Origin: Flemingiibacterium sp045586505
GTDB taxonomy: Bacteria; Bacillota; Clostridia; Oscillospirales; CAG-272
Assembly: GCA_045586505.1 (NCBI GenBank)
Contig: JAZNAL010000048.1
Span: 1-51,965, forward strand
Reading direction: 5' to 3'
Length of the DNA: 51,965 nucleotides
The translations under genes and the position numbers were made by a program. How positions within the stretch are numbered: position 1 is the stretch's first letter; each line of letters starts with the position of its first letter. The notes under the pieces are model-generated. The model did no database searches and was not told the DNA's origin. It was given only the letters and a program-made list of their open reading frames with translations. Below, one piece after another: positions 24,108-33,024 of this stretch.

Positions 24108-25325
24108 TTATCTGATACCGTATTTTTCGATGATATAATCCATGTCCTTGTCGCCGCGTCCCGAGAGGTTTATGAGGATGGAGCCCTTGCCCATCTTCCC
24201 TGCCAGCTTCATGGCGTAGGCGACGGCGTGAGAGCTTTCGATGGCGGGGATGATGCCCTCGTATCTCGACAGAGTGAAGAATGCATCGACTGTCTCATCG
24301 TCGTCCACCACGTCATATTTGACCCGTCCCAGGTCGTGAAGGAACGCGTGCTCGGGACCTGATGAAGGGTAGTCGAGACCGCTTGCCACGGAATAAACAG
24401 GCGCAGGCTCACCATTTTCGTCCTTCAGCATAATGGAATTGAAGCCGTGCATGATGCCCTCGGTACCGTATTTGAGGCTTGCCGCGTGATCGCCCAGCTT
24501 CTCACCTCTGCCCAGAGGCTCGACGCCGTAGATGTCCACGGGATCGTTTAAGAAGCCCGAGAAGAGTCCCATGGCGTTGGAGCCGCCGCCAACACAAGCA
24601 ACTATCGCGTCGGGTAATTCGCCCGTCATTTCAAGGAACTGCTCCCTTGCCTCGATGCCGACCACGCTCTGGAAATCCCGCACCATCATCGGGAACGGAT
24701 GGGGGCCCAGCACCGAACCGATGCAGTAGATGCAGTCCTTATACTCCCTCGCATACGCCGCAAACGCCGCATCTACTGCTTCTTTAAGGGTGGCAAGACC
24801 TTCCTTGACCTCGACGACGTTGGCGCCGAGAATCTTCATGCGGGCGACGTTTGGCGCCTGCTTCTTAATATCCACCGAGCCCATGTAAATATCACATTCA
24901 AGCCCGAAATACGCCGCCGCGGTGGCAAGCGCCACGCCATGTTGACCCGCACCGGTCTCGGCGATGACCTTTTTCTTGCCCATATACTTTGCAAGCAGCG
25001 CCTCGCCCATGCAGTGGTTCAGCTTGTGGGCACCCGTGTGGTTGAGATCCTCGCGCTTCACATAAAGCTGGACGTGTCCAAGACTGTTTGACAGGCGCTC
25101 AAGGTAGGAGATCGGGGTAGGTCTGCCCTGGAACTCACGTCTGATGCGGCGAAGCTCGCCGATGAATTTACTTGACTTGCAGATGGTAAAATACGCCTCG
25201 GTAATCTCCTCCATGGCACGCTTCAGGTCCTCGGAGATGTACGCTCCGCCGTATTTTCCGAAAAAGCCGTCCTCACTTGGGTAATTCTTAAAATAAGTAT
25301 CAAATTCGATTCCGCCAAATTTCAT
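24108..25325 (-). CDS. trpB: Tryptophan synthase beta chain
   Basis: TrpB joins indole (or, with TrpA, the indole made there) to serine in a pyridoxal-phosphate reaction. The 405 residues match TrpB1. Lys101 in HTGAHKLNH is the cofactor lysine, GGGSNAMG binds its phosphate, and ETGAGQHG and GVEPLGRG are also conserved. It stands alone: no trpA or other trp gene is near. It is preceded by a T-box leader with a likely Trp specifier. That suggests indole salvage or a split pathway. A GGAGG site precedes the ATG. A polar amino-acid transporter operon lies downstream but has its own promoter. Confidence 0.96.
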   Translation of the reverse strand: MKFGGIEFDTYFKNYPSEDGFFGKYGGAYISEDLKRAMEEITEAYFTICKSSKFIGELRRIRREFQGRPTPISYLERLSNSLGHVQLYVKREDLNHTGAHKLNHCMGEALLAKYMGKKKVIAETGAGQHGVALATAAAYFGLECDIYMGSVDIKKQAPNVARMKILGANVVEVKEGLATLKEAVDAAFAAYAREYKDCIYCIGSVLGPHPFPMMVRDFQSVVGIEAREQFLEMTGELPDAIVACVGGGSNAMGLFSGFLNDPVDIYGVEPLGRGEKLGDHAASLKYGTEGIMHGFNSIMLKDENGEPAPVYSVASGLDYPSSGPEHAFLHDLGRVKYDVVDDDETVDAFFTLSRYEGIIPAIESSHAVAYAMKLAGKMGKGSILINLSGRGDKDMDYIIEKYGIR

Positions 25326-25417
25326 TTTAATTTCCTCCGTTAATTTTTGTTATTGTGGTTGTGGTTTGGATCTATAACCCACGCCATCGTTTTGTTAAGA
25401 GTACCATATCCCGCCTC

Positions 25418-25728
25418 CGAAAAATAAAAAACGTCCCGACAGAAATACTTTCTGTCAAGGACGAATCAAGCTTTTTTGGCTGTATCCGCGGTGCCACCTT
25501 GATTTACCGTGACCGGACCGGTCGCGGTACACTTTATGAGATACTGTCATATCCCCGACAACTGACGTATGTCCTCACGTTGTACACTACTTGCACCTGC
25601 GCCTGCAGTAGCTTTTGCATACACCCTCCGCGGTCCATTTGCCGACTTGTTTCTTACCCGACTCTCAGCTGCGCGGGCTCTCTGTGAAGTCATGATCGAC
25701 GTTATCTCCGCTTCAACGGTTTAATATG
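25418..25728 (-). promoter_or_regulatory. T-box leader (tryptophan type) upstream of trpB
   Basis: The minus strand contains the T-box sequence AAGGTGGCACCGCGG (25510-25496). A long terminator hairpin follows (GTCC-GACAGAAA/TTTCTGTC-GGAC region at 25463-25432) with a T-run. Upstream, the stem I region contains AAATGGACC at about 25641-25633, whose TGG would be the Trp specifier codon. Uncharged tRNA-Trp would favour the antiterminator and trpB expression. The call of T-box is firm; the specifier assignment is by position and context. Confidence 0.92.
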
Positions 25729-25733
25729 GTATA

Positions 25734-25762
25734 AGTATATCATCACACTGCGGTTTTGTCAA
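25734..25762 (-). promoter_or_regulatory. Promoter of the T-box-trpB transcript
   Basis: Minus strand TTGACA (25762-25757), 17-base spacer, TATACT (25739-25734). Confidence 0.88.
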
Positions 25763-25789
25763 GTGTTTTTTTGGAAAAATGTAAGATTT

Positions 25790-26527
25790 TCACCCAACAA
25801 GCCACGCGATGCCTTCCAGCAAAACAAGATGTGCGGGATAAAATATATAGAAGAAATACTTCATTTTATACTTCCCTCGCCTGCCCGAATACATAAAGAG
25901 AAGCGGCAGGGATAAAAGCGACCAGCATTGTATGCTGCTTGATGTTGTCGAAAGCAGTACCATGCCAACGCCCAGCATACACACGCGAAGCGGGATGCAG
26001 TCCAGCTTTTTAAGCATCGCAGGTGCGTCCTTTGAAGCATGGAGGAGGCTTGCAAATACGGGAAGCATACAGCCAAAGAAGCCGTAGTCAATGGTAAAGC
26101 GCAGATTCAGAATATACACAAGCCCCACGGACAGAATAAACAAAAGCGGAGCCGTCAGCTTTAATACAAGGGGTGCATCCTTTGAAAACACCGCATCCCG
26201 TGCGAACTGCATGGCATAGATCATCACAATCGAAAGCGTGAACGTCACGAGTATGCACATATAGGTGCTTCTGTTATAGAGATAGTACACGAGCTGGTAC
26301 ACCGCGGCAAGTGCGGCGATGGTGCCAACGTAGCGGAGCTTGTTTTTGGTGTATTTGCACCCCTCGGCGATCATAAAGGCGAAGATGGGCATGGCAAGCC
26401 GTCCGATGATGCGAAGCAGCCTTATGTGCGGAAACAGCAGCATTCCCGCATGGTCGATGAGCATAAATAGGGCGGCTAAAATTTTGAGTGCGTTGCCGCT
26501 AAGGGAAAAAGGTCGCGCAGTATTCAC
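25790..26527 (-). CDS. TraX-family membrane protein
   Basis: A 245-residue integral membrane protein with about eight hydrophobic segments. The N terminus (LSGNALKILAALFMLIDHAGM) and RIIGRLAMPIFAFMIAEGCKYTKN are the hallmark of TraX proteins. The F-plasmid member N-acetylates pilin, but chromosomal clostridial copies are common and of unknown substrate, and no conjugation genes are here. The start is GTG at 26527 with AAAGGAG seven bases away. It lies 3 bases behind the MATE gene, forming a two-gene operon with it. Confidence 0.88.
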   Translation of the reverse strand: MNTARPFSLSGNALKILAALFMLIDHAGMLLFPHIRLLRIIGRLAMPIFAFMIAEGCKYTKNKLRYVGTIAALAAVYQLVYYLYNRSTYMCILVTFTLSIVMIYAMQFARDAVFSKDAPLVLKLTAPLLFILSVGLVYILNLRFTIDYGFFGCMLPVFASLLHASKDAPAMLKKLDCIPLRVCMLGVGMVLLSTTSSSIQCWSLLSLPLLFMYSGRRGKYKMKYFFYIFYPAHLVLLEGIAWLVG

Positions 26528-26530
26528 GGT

Positions 26531-27907
26531 TTATCTCCTTTCCTGCACCTTTGCGGATTTTTTCCACAGTCCTGTGAAATAGAATACGATACCGATGAAG
26601 AACGGCGTATAGCCCGCCAGGGCGTCGCCGAGCCAGAAGCCCGTGTGCTTCATGTCAAGTACCACGCCGAACAAGAGCGACAGTCCTATGCGAAGCACGA
26701 AGCCGTCAAGTATAGCCGTAACGAAGTTGATCCTTGAATTTCCGCTTCCGTTGATAAGCGCGTTCATGGTGGAGCGGAGCGAGCTTGCGACGAACATCAG
26801 CACCGCGATTGGTACGTAACCCCGTGCCAGCGCTAAGACATCCGTATCCGCATCGTCGGTGAACAGCGCGAAGATCTGCTCGGGGAAAATGCAGATGGCA
26901 ACCGAGAAGACAATAACGATGACAAGCGTAATTGCAAGCAGATTTTTAAGGATCTTATTGACTCTGCCGAATTCGCCCGCCACGATATTCTGTCCTACCA
27001 TGGTGGATCCTGCGGTATTCATGGCGTTGGAGAACAGGTTGACCACCGAAGCAAGCTTGTTTGCGATTCCCGCGAAAGCCGACACCGCGATGCCGTAGGA
27101 GTTGATGAAGGAGTTGACGAACAGCTTGGAGATCTGAACCGACGCGAATTTGATCGCCATGGGCGTACCGAGCTTTACAAAAGCCGTGAGCATTTCTCTG
27201 TCCCAGTGGAGAAAATCCGCCCGTGTGATATTCAGGGCAAACTGTTCACGGCGTTTTATGAGGAAGCCGAGGCAAAGGATGAAGCTGGTCGCCTGGCTGA
27301 TGACCGTCGCCAGCGCCGCACCTCCCGCACCCATCCTGAATACGATTACAAACAACAGATCAAGCAGCAAATTCATTGTCGCCGCGATGCCGATAAAGAT
27401 AAGCGGATGCTTTGAGTCGCCCATACCGCGAAGTATGGCGCTGACGATATTGTAGCCGTAGATGAACACAAGACCCGTGATGCAGATTGTGGAGTAGTCC
27501 CGCGCACCGTCATATGCCGCGTCGGGAGTGTTCATCAGCGTCAGCAGCGGCTCCTGAAAAATAAGCCCCAGGACACTTACCGACACGGCACAGACAAACA
27601 GAAAGGAGCTCATAGTACCCACGAATCTGCCGATTTTATGCCGCTCCTTTGCGCCTATGTAGCGCGCGATCAGAACCTGTCCCGCGCCTGCAAATCCGAT
27701 GCCGATGAAGGTCAGCAGGTTTGTCACGTCTCCGCCTACCGTCACCGCAGAGGTGCCCACCTTACCCATGACATTGCCCACGATTATCATATCCACCATG
27801 CTGTATACCACCTGGAGGATGTTTGAAAGCAGCAGCGGCCAGGCAAAGGATATAAGCTGGGGTGTAATATTGCCTTTTGTAAAATCTTTTATTTGTGTAT
27901 CGCTCAT
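26531..27907 (-). CDS. MATE-family efflux transporter
   Basis: A 458-residue protein with twelve predicted transmembrane segments in two similar halves. The N-terminal pattern PLLLSNILQVVYSMVDMIIVGN and GTPMAIKFASVQISKLFVNSF at the start of the second half are typical of MATE cation/drug antiporters. Substrate unknown. Only a weak AGGA lies 12 bases before the ATG. It is first in an operon with the TraX gene, driven by the promoter at 27.95 kb. Confidence 0.93.
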   Translation of the reverse strand: MSDTQIKDFTKGNITPQLISFAWPLLLSNILQVVYSMVDMIIVGNVMGKVGTSAVTVGGDVTNLLTFIGIGFAGAGQVLIARYIGAKERHKIGRFVGTMSSFLFVCAVSVSVLGLIFQEPLLTLMNTPDAAYDGARDYSTICITGLVFIYGYNIVSAILRGMGDSKHPLIFIGIAATMNLLLDLLFVIVFRMGAGGAALATVISQATSFILCLGFLIKRREQFALNITRADFLHWDREMLTAFVKLGTPMAIKFASVQISKLFVNSFINSYGIAVSAFAGIANKLASVVNLFSNAMNTAGSTMVGQNIVAGEFGRVNKILKNLLAITLVIVIVFSVAICIFPEQIFALFTDDADTDVLALARGYVPIAVLMFVASSLRSTMNALINGSGNSRINFVTAILDGFVLRIGLSLLFGVVLDMKHTGFWLGDALAGYTPFFIGIVFYFTGLWKKSAKVQERR

Positions 27908-27943
27908 TTTTATTACAATCCTATATAAAATAATCTAACAATA

Positions 27944-27973
27944 ATTATATCACATTTTTCCGTATTTTGTCAA
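27944..27973 (-). promoter_or_regulatory. Promoter of the MATE-TraX operon
   Basis: Minus strand TTGACA (27973-27968), 18-base spacer, TATAAT (27949-27944). Confidence 0.85.
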
Positions 27974-28008
27974 TAAACTGTATGCGTTTTCAAAAACTAT
28001 ATGCGGCA

Positions 28009-28037
28009 TTGACTTTTTCCGGGATCCGTGATAAAAT
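28009..28037 (+). promoter_or_regulatory. Promoter of the GNAT gene
   Basis: TTGACT at 28009-28014, 17-base spacer, TAAAAT at 28032-28037. It leads into a leader of about 95 bases that holds an AAGGAG site (28056-28061) and a 23-codon frame starting at ATT 28069 and ending TAG 28140. That frame could be a leader peptide or the remnant of an earlier gene end; no standard start codon supports it. Confidence 0.75.
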
Positions 28038-28141
28038 TAGAGTATACCTACAGTTAAGGAGCACAAATATTGCCGACACCCTGCAGCGCGGTATTGATAT
28101 GATCTATCCCGCCAACGCTTTGACAAAGGAGCATGAGTAGA

Positions 28142-28648
28142 ATGAATATAGAAATAATCAAAGCCGTCCCCGAGGACGCGGAAGAAATAATAGAATATTT
28201 AAAAAAGATCGGCGGTGAGTCCGACAATCTCACCTTTGGCGCGGAGGGTATGCCCATTACCGTGGAGCGTGAGCGCGAGTACATCGCATCCATGGAAGGC
28301 TCCCGCACCAAGGTCATGTACGTGGCAAAGGAAAACGGCAGAATCGTTGGTGAGGCAAGCTACAACTCCTACACCCGTCCGCGGCTCTGTCACAGAGGCG
28401 AATTCGGGATGTCGGTGCTAAGATCCCACTGGGGACGCGGCATCGGCACGGCATTACTGACGAAAATTCTCGAATTTGCCCGCGATACCGCAAAAAATGA
28501 GATAGTATCCCTTGAAGTCCGCTCGGACAACGGGGCGGCGATACATCTTTACGAAAAATTCGGTTTCCGTAAGGTCGGACACTTCGAAGGATACTTAAAA
28601 ATAGACGGAAAGCTTGTGGACTGCGATATCATGCAGCTTCATTTATAA
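28142..28648 (+). CDS. GNAT-family N-acetyltransferase
   Basis: A 168-residue acetyltransferase. The acetyl-CoA-binding segment is RSHWGRGIGTALLTKILEFA (about 98-117). Next come SLEVRSDNGAAIHLYEKFGF and a C-terminal strand ending in CDIMQLHL, the layout of YhhY/SpeG-like GNAT enzymes. The acceptor (polyamine, amino acid, peptide or drug) cannot be told. The ATG at 28142 is preferred because AAAGGAG lies 9-10 bases away, whereas the ATG at 28133 overlaps that site. Confidence 0.9.
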   Translation: MNIEIIKAVPEDAEEIIEYLKKIGGESDNLTFGAEGMPITVEREREYIASMEGSRTKVMYVAKENGRIVGEASYNSYTRPRLCHRGEFGMSVLRSHWGRGIGTALLTKILEFARDTAKNEIVSLEVRSDNGAAIHLYEKFGFRKVGHFEGYLKIDGKLVDCDIMQLHL

Positions 28649-28759
28649 TAATTTCAAGCCGCCGTTTTTCAGTGCGACATATTATCAAAGGGCATGATGC
28701 GCCGCGTTACACTACCACGCGCCGATTCCCGATGAGGGTATAAAGCTAATGGTATACAT

Positions 28760-28790
28760 AAAAATCCACCCGCTGTCGGGTGGATTTTTC
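28760..28790 (+). terminator. Terminator after the GNAT gene
   Basis: AAAATCCACCCG pairs with CGGGTGGATTTT around a CTGT loop, with A and T runs on both sides, so it is bidirectional. The 110 bases before it (28649-28759) hold no recognisable gene. Confidence 0.88.
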
Positions 28791-28852
28791 ACATTTCGGA
28801 GGTTGATGAGCTGAATTTTTCATTCCCGCTCCTAAAAATATGCCTAGTTACA

Positions 28853-28881
28853 ATCAAAGCCCCGATAATCGGGGCTTTGAT
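28853..28881 (-). terminator. Hairpin terminator after the secreted-protein gene
   Basis: A 14-bp perfect stem (ATCAAAGCCCCGAT and complement, A loop) begins 12 bases after the stop of the minus-strand gene. No strong T-run follows on the minus strand, but the second hairpin at 28760-28790 lies next in line. Confidence 0.7.
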
Positions 28882-28893
28882 GTATTTTATTGA

Positions 28894-30753
28894 TTAATAA
28901 GCAGGTACGATCTCAACATTCTTGAGGTCGAAAGGAACACGATCGCTCTTACCGTCGATGGTGTAAGGCTTTGCGTGGTCAAGAGTGAAGGTGAGAACAG
29001 GAGTCTGACCATCAGCTACGGTGAACTTAACTGCAAAGTCGGTCCAATTGCTTTCTACGGTATAGTCAGCAGCGGTTACGGTCTCGCCTACAGCCGCGCT
29101 TACTTTAACAGCCATCTTGTTGTTGTTGACAACGATGCTCTGAGATTTAATAGTCTTGCCATTCAATTCAACATCAGAAGCGAGCCAGTTTAAGTAATAA
29201 TCGGATGCCTGAGCTTCTTCGAGAGTTTCAAAAGACTTACCCTTGTTAGTACCGTCAAAGTAGCCGTTTCTGATGGAGCCCTTGAATACATAGGTACCTG
29301 CCGCAAGCACGGTATCGCCGAGGTTATAGGTAACAACAGCGTTGTCGGTAGTGGTGGCGGAGACGTAGGAATCATCGTTAACAATTGCGTAATCGGAGAT
29401 GCCTGCGTTTCTCTGACTTAAGGTGAAGGTAGCACCTGCGCCAGCACCGGGAATGGAGAAGGAGCCTACATAGGACTCAGTATTAAGTGCATCAAAGTTC
29501 TGGGTATATACCGGATTGCCCTTGGAATCCTTGATAACGATGTTATCAATTTCGAAAGGCATGCTGTAGGTCTGCTTCGCACCACCGTAGATGCTGATAG
29601 CATGATCCTTTTCAGAGCCGTCAGAGGTAACCGGAACAGAAACATGCTTCCAGCTTCCGCCTGCCTTGAAGTCAAAGAATGTGGTATTCTTGCTGCCATA
29701 TTCTTCTCTTACACGGATAACGTCATTGGTTGAGTCGTCCGCAAAGTCAATCGCATCAACGCACTTAAGGGTAACAGACGGACGCATATCAAATTCGAAG
29801 GTATAGCTGCCTGCTGCAAGATTGCTGTACTTAAGGGTGACACCATTGGTATTTGCAAGGGTGTTGTAAACCTGGAGGTACTTGTTTGCAGTTTTGCCGC
29901 TGTAGGACTTAACGTCAAGAGCCTTGCCGTTAGCGGAAAGCGAGTACTTGGGAGCGGAAGCAGAACCGGATTCGCCGCCCTTCTTCTTAAGAAGCAGCAT
30001 CAAAACGAAGGCAGAACCGGGTACACCCTTGGCGTCATCTTCCTCGGGGTTATTGGGTCCGGGATTGCTGGGCTGTGTCTTAGCAGTATGAGTGGGTGTC
30101 ACATCCCAAGCAGCAATAGGCATAGTCTCTACAACACCTCCAACGGTTTTTTTAAGGTCATAATATGGATCACTTCCGTCAACAGTAAGAGCATCATCAA
30201 AATCTTCATCGACAAGATAATCTGTGCCCTTAAAGATCTCTACAGAATAAATATTCAAGGCAGCAACTTCGTCTGTATTAACGGTTTTAGTTCCACTTCT
30301 TCTAAATACGATAGGAGATCCTTTGGTAGAATCAGTAACATCAGCAGCTGTCGTAATTTTAAACTCGACTACTTGTTTTTCTTCAGTAATATGATAGTCA
30401 TTAGCTGTGGTATCGTCAAATGTTGCATAATTAGCATTCGCCGACGAAGTCGAATTCTCCATAGTTACGCCATGCACTCTCAAAGTAAAATAAGAGTCGC
30501 CTTCGCCATTCGTATAGAGTGTGCCGTTGGTACCATTTAAAGAAATTTCCATTCTTAAGGTATACCCGTTTAAATCAGATGCTGAATCTACGGGAGCATA
30601 GAAAGCAAAAACATTTCTTTGAGATGATGCGGTACGTTTAGGTATGGTTAGATACCCATCATCAACCTGTGCAGCGGACAAACCCACAGCAGGCAGACAT
30701 GAAATTGCCAGCGCCGCGGTAAGTAACCACGACAAAAGTCTTCTTTTCTTCAT
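28894..30753 (-). CDS. Secreted multi-domain protein with carbohydrate-binding-like domains
   Basis: A 619-residue exported protein. Residues 1-28 are a signal peptide (MKKRRLLSWLLTAALAISCLP...GLSA). Three beta-rich blocks follow: about 30-215, 275-435 and 435-619. The latter two have the Gly/Asn/Thr patterns of carbohydrate-binding beta-sandwich modules (LAAGSYTFEFDMRP, FEIDNIVIKDSKGNPVYTQNFD, DTVLAAGTYVFKGSI). No catalytic motif is seen. Between blocks one and two a Pro/Asn/Glu linker carries an odd SAFVLMLLLKKKGG stretch that resembles a short anchor tail placed internally. An AraC-type gene lies upstream on the same strand with its own promoter. Function unknown; glycan binding at the surface is an inference. 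Confidence 0.72.
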   Translation of the reverse strand: MKKRRLLSWLLTAALAISCLPAVGLSAAQVDDGYLTIPKRTASSQRNVFAFYAPVDSASDLNGYTLRMEISLNGTNGTLYTNGEGDSYFTLRVHGVTMENSTSSANANYATFDDTTANDYHITEEKQVVEFKITTAADVTDSTKGSPIVFRRSGTKTVNTDEVAALNIYSVEIFKGTDYLVDEDFDDALTVDGSDPYYDLKKTVGGVVETMPIAAWDVTPTHTAKTQPSNPGPNNPEEDDAKGVPGSAFVLMLLLKKKGGESGSASAPKYSLSANGKALDVKSYSGKTANKYLQVYNTLANTNGVTLKYSNLAAGSYTFEFDMRPSVTLKCVDAIDFADDSTNDVIRVREEYGSKNTTFFDFKAGGSWKHVSVPVTSDGSEKDHAISIYGGAKQTYSMPFEIDNIVIKDSKGNPVYTQNFDALNTESYVGSFSIPGAGAGATFTLSQRNAGISDYAIVNDDSYVSATTTDNAVVTYNLGDTVLAAGTYVFKGSIRNGYFDGTNKGKSFETLEEAQASDYYLNWLASDVELNGKTIKSQSIVVNNNKMAVKVSAAVGETVTAADYTVESNWTDFAVKFTVADGQTPVLTFTLDHAKPYTIDGKSDRVPFDLKNVEIVPAY

Positions 30754-30924
30754 TATAAGTTCCTCTCCTTAATAAAAATTTTTTATTTTAAAAAATGGGG
30801 ACAAAATTATCGGGGCGCAAGGCCTTGTTCGCAGATTAGCGTTTGAAACATGGTAGAATTTCCATAAATTCCACTCAATTCCAACTCCGTGTAATCGTAC
30901 AAAACCACAACAATTTATATTGTA

Positions 30925-30953
30925 ATTGTATCATATTTACCACATAAAGTAAA
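30925..30953 (-). promoter_or_regulatory. Promoter of the secreted-protein gene
   Basis: Minus strand TTTACT (30953-30948), 17-base spacer, TACAAT (30930-30925). The leader to the ATG at 30753 is about 165 bases and contains an AT-rich inverted stretch (AAAATTTTTTATTTTAAAAAA) shortly before the ribosome-binding site. Confidence 0.7.
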
Positions 30954-31174
30954 TAGCACAATCGGACGTAATTCACGATCTCATGTCCCACAAGGACACA
31001 TCTAAATATCCCGCCATATATCCTTTTGCATACACATAATTTAAAGCCCCCCGACCGTAACAATACCTGCCGCAACACCGCTGTAATAGCGTTTCTGCGC
31101 CGCATCGTACCAAGGCACATAAGGATGCCAAAGTCGATAGTCAGCTCGCAGATGTTCATGTTCATACCGCCCTT
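30954..31174. other. Intergenic stretch without a supported gene
   Basis: Between the promoter above and the terminator of the AraC gene I see no gene I can support. A minus-strand frame of 96 codons (from 31165) covers most of it but runs through the promoter and leader, is rich in Cys/Leu/Arg and resembles no family. It could be decayed coding sequence. Confidence 0.4.
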
Positions 31175-31213
31175 AAAAAATGACGTGATACGACAATTGA
31201 TGCCGCATCACGT
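31175..31213 (-). terminator. Terminator overlapping the end of the AraC-type gene
   Basis: Minus strand ACGTGAT (31213-31207) and ATCACGT (31189-31183), extended by G-U and G-C pairs, followed by CATTTTTTAAGG. The TGA stop of the gene lies inside the left arm. Confidence 0.8.
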
Positions 31214-32125
31214 CCCAGCAGGATAATTATATATATTGTTTTCTCCGCCATGGAGCTTTCGGTACTCGCCCACGGTCATGCCGAAGCGTGCTCTGAATGC
31301 CTTGTAAAAGCCCGACAGATTGGTGTAGCCCACCGCCGTCGCGATCTTATCTATGGAATAATCGTTGCGTATGATCATATGCATGGCGTGATTCAGCCGC
31401 TCGTAGACCAGCTTCTCTCGGAAGCTCATACCGAAAATATCCCGCATTACGCGACTGAGCTGTCGCTGTGACAGATTAAGCTCCGCCGCAAGATCCGCTT
31501 CGGTGACCCTCTCGGCGTAGTGCTTATAAAACCATCTGTCGATATAGGAATACCGGAAAATTTTGCTGTCATCATGCCCCGAGACCGCGTTTTCGCCCGA
31601 TTCGGGTGAACTGCTCAATACGCGAAGCAGCTCGATAAACGTACATTGAAGCAGCGCCTGCACAATCGCCTCTGACATCAGCCGTTTGTCGCCGAATTCC
31701 CGCCTGATAGCCGTTATGTAGCCCGTAAGCTGAACCTCACTGGGCAGGAAAACGATAGTATCAAGCTTTGCCAGCGCATCATCAAAAAGCTTGTACGTCC
31801 TCGAGTCATCGGATTTTACGTGCTCGTAGAAAAAGCGCATGGCGATGATCTCATGAAGCTCCGACTGGGAATTTGTGCAGTGCATAAGCCCCGGCGGTAC
31901 TATGCAGACCGCCCCCGGAGTCAAATAGATACGATCATTGCCAAGGGATTCGATATACAGGCTTCCGTTTACGACGGTGATGATCTCGAAATAAGGGTGA
32001 GCGTGGAAATTGGGCGTAAGACTCTGACGATAGAGGTCACTGGTGTTCATAACCATATGTACCTCGAGATCGTTTATTGATGTCACTATGGTGTCCACGG
32101 TTGAAACATCCAAATAACCGTTCAT
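31208..32125 (-). CDS. AraC-family transcriptional regulator
   Basis: A 305-residue regulator. The N-terminal half is a cupin-type sensor (HAHPYFEIITVVNGSLYIES, then PGAVCIVPPGLMHCT). The C-terminal 100 residues form the double helix-turn-helix AraC domain (ADLAAELNLSQRQLSRVMR, then IDKIATAVGYTNLSGFYKAFRARFG). Such regulators often respond to sugars. The gene immediately downstream on the same strand encodes the secreted carbohydrate-binding-like protein, a plausible target, but no operator can be assigned. The start follows AAAGGGGG. Confidence 0.93.
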   Translation of the reverse strand: MNGYLDVSTVDTIVTSINDLEVHMVMNTSDLYRQSLTPNFHAHPYFEIITVVNGSLYIESLGNDRIYLTPGAVCIVPPGLMHCTNSQSELHEIIAMRFFYEHVKSDDSRTYKLFDDALAKLDTIVFLPSEVQLTGYITAIRREFGDKRLMSEAIVQALLQCTFIELLRVLSSSPESGENAVSGHDDSKIFRYSYIDRWFYKHYAERVTEADLAAELNLSQRQLSRVMRDIFGMSFREKLVYERLNHAMHMIIRNDYSIDKIATAVGYTNLSGFYKAFRARFGMTVGEYRKLHGGENNIYNYPAGT

Positions 32126-32152
32126 ATGCTCGCCCCCTTTCCATTATCTCTA

Positions 32153-32181
32153 ATTATATCACACCGGTGGAAAATTGTCAA
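32153..32181 (-). promoter_or_regulatory. Promoter of the AraC-type gene
   Basis: Minus strand TTGACA (32181-32176), 17-base spacer, TATAAT (32158-32153); full consensus in both hexamers. Confidence 0.92.
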
Positions 32182-32244
32182 CTTTCTTTTCGCACAAATA
32201 TACCGTATGCTCACCGATGACAGTTAGCTCCGTCGGGTTTGCCA

Positions 32245-33000
32245 TCAACCTCCAAGCAGAAAGTCAGTGATAAGCATCAGGCAGAATCCCGCAAGCAGTG
32301 CGTAAGTCGCACCGCGCTCGCTGCCGTGGGCATGGGTCTCAGGGATCATTTCGTCGCTGACCACATACAGCATAGTGCCGCCCGCAAATGCCAGCGCAAA
32401 GGGCAGTATCGCCGACGCAAGGCTGACCGCGAAGTAGCCGACAAGTGTACCGACAACCTCCACAAGCCCTGTGATCATAGCGCAGATGAAGGTCTTTCTC
32501 GGCGTAACGCCCGCCGCCAGCATGGGGCCGATTATGACCATGCCCTCGGGGATATTCTGAAGCGCGATACCGCCCGCGATCATCAGCGCCTGCGAAGCGT
32601 TGCCCGAGCCGAAGCCTACACCCGCCGCGATACCCTCGGGCAGGTTATGGATTGCGATAGCGGTGACAAACAGCAGAACCTTTGACAGATTGGCGTTATT
32701 GTGCGCCTCGGTATCACCGCCCACTATCTTGTGGAGGTGCGGCACCAGCCGGTCGATCAGATTCAAGCACACAGCTCCCGTAAATATACCGGCGATAGTG
32801 ATAATGATCCCGAATTTTCCGCCGTAGTCGAGGGAGGGGATGATAAGTCCCAGCACTGCCGCCGACAGCATGACTCCCGCGGCGAAGGATAATACGATAT
32901 CCGAAAATCGGTGGGACATTTTCTTAAAAATAAAGCCGATCAGCGAACCGATGATCGTCGCGCCGCCCACACCAAGCGCGGTAAGCAGTACCATTTCCAT
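32245..33000 (-). CDS. ZIP-family divalent metal transporter
   Basis: A 251-residue membrane protein with about eight transmembrane helices. Helix IV carries HNLPEGIAAGVGFG and helix V ALQNIPEGM, the metal-binding motifs of ZIP importers. They bring in zinc, iron or manganese. The first His of the usual HxxPE in helix V is replaced by Asn (QNIPEG), as in a subset of bacterial ZIPs. An AGGAGG site precedes the ATG. It follows rubredoxin and ferritin on the same strand, so an iron role is plausible though not shown. No terminator hairpin is evident in 32182-32244. Confidence 0.92.
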   Translation of the reverse strand: MEMVLLTALGVGGATIIGSLIGFIFKKMSHRFSDIVLSFAAGVMLSAAVLGLIIPSLDYGGKFGIIITIAGIFTGAVCLNLIDRLVPHLHKIVGGDTEAHNNANLSKVLLFVTAIAIHNLPEGIAAGVGFGSGNASQALMIAGGIALQNIPEGMVIIGPMLAAGVTPRKTFICAMITGLVEVVGTLVGYFAVSLASAILPFALAFAGGTMLYVVSDEMIPETHAHGSERGATYALLAGFCLMLITDFLLGG

Positions 33001-33024
33001 AAGGGTACCTCCTGTAAATAATAT

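Noticed and set aside
30875..31165. 96-codon minus-strand frame
   Set aside because: It runs through the promoter and leader of the secreted-protein gene and resembles no family; decayed coding sequence is possible but unproven.
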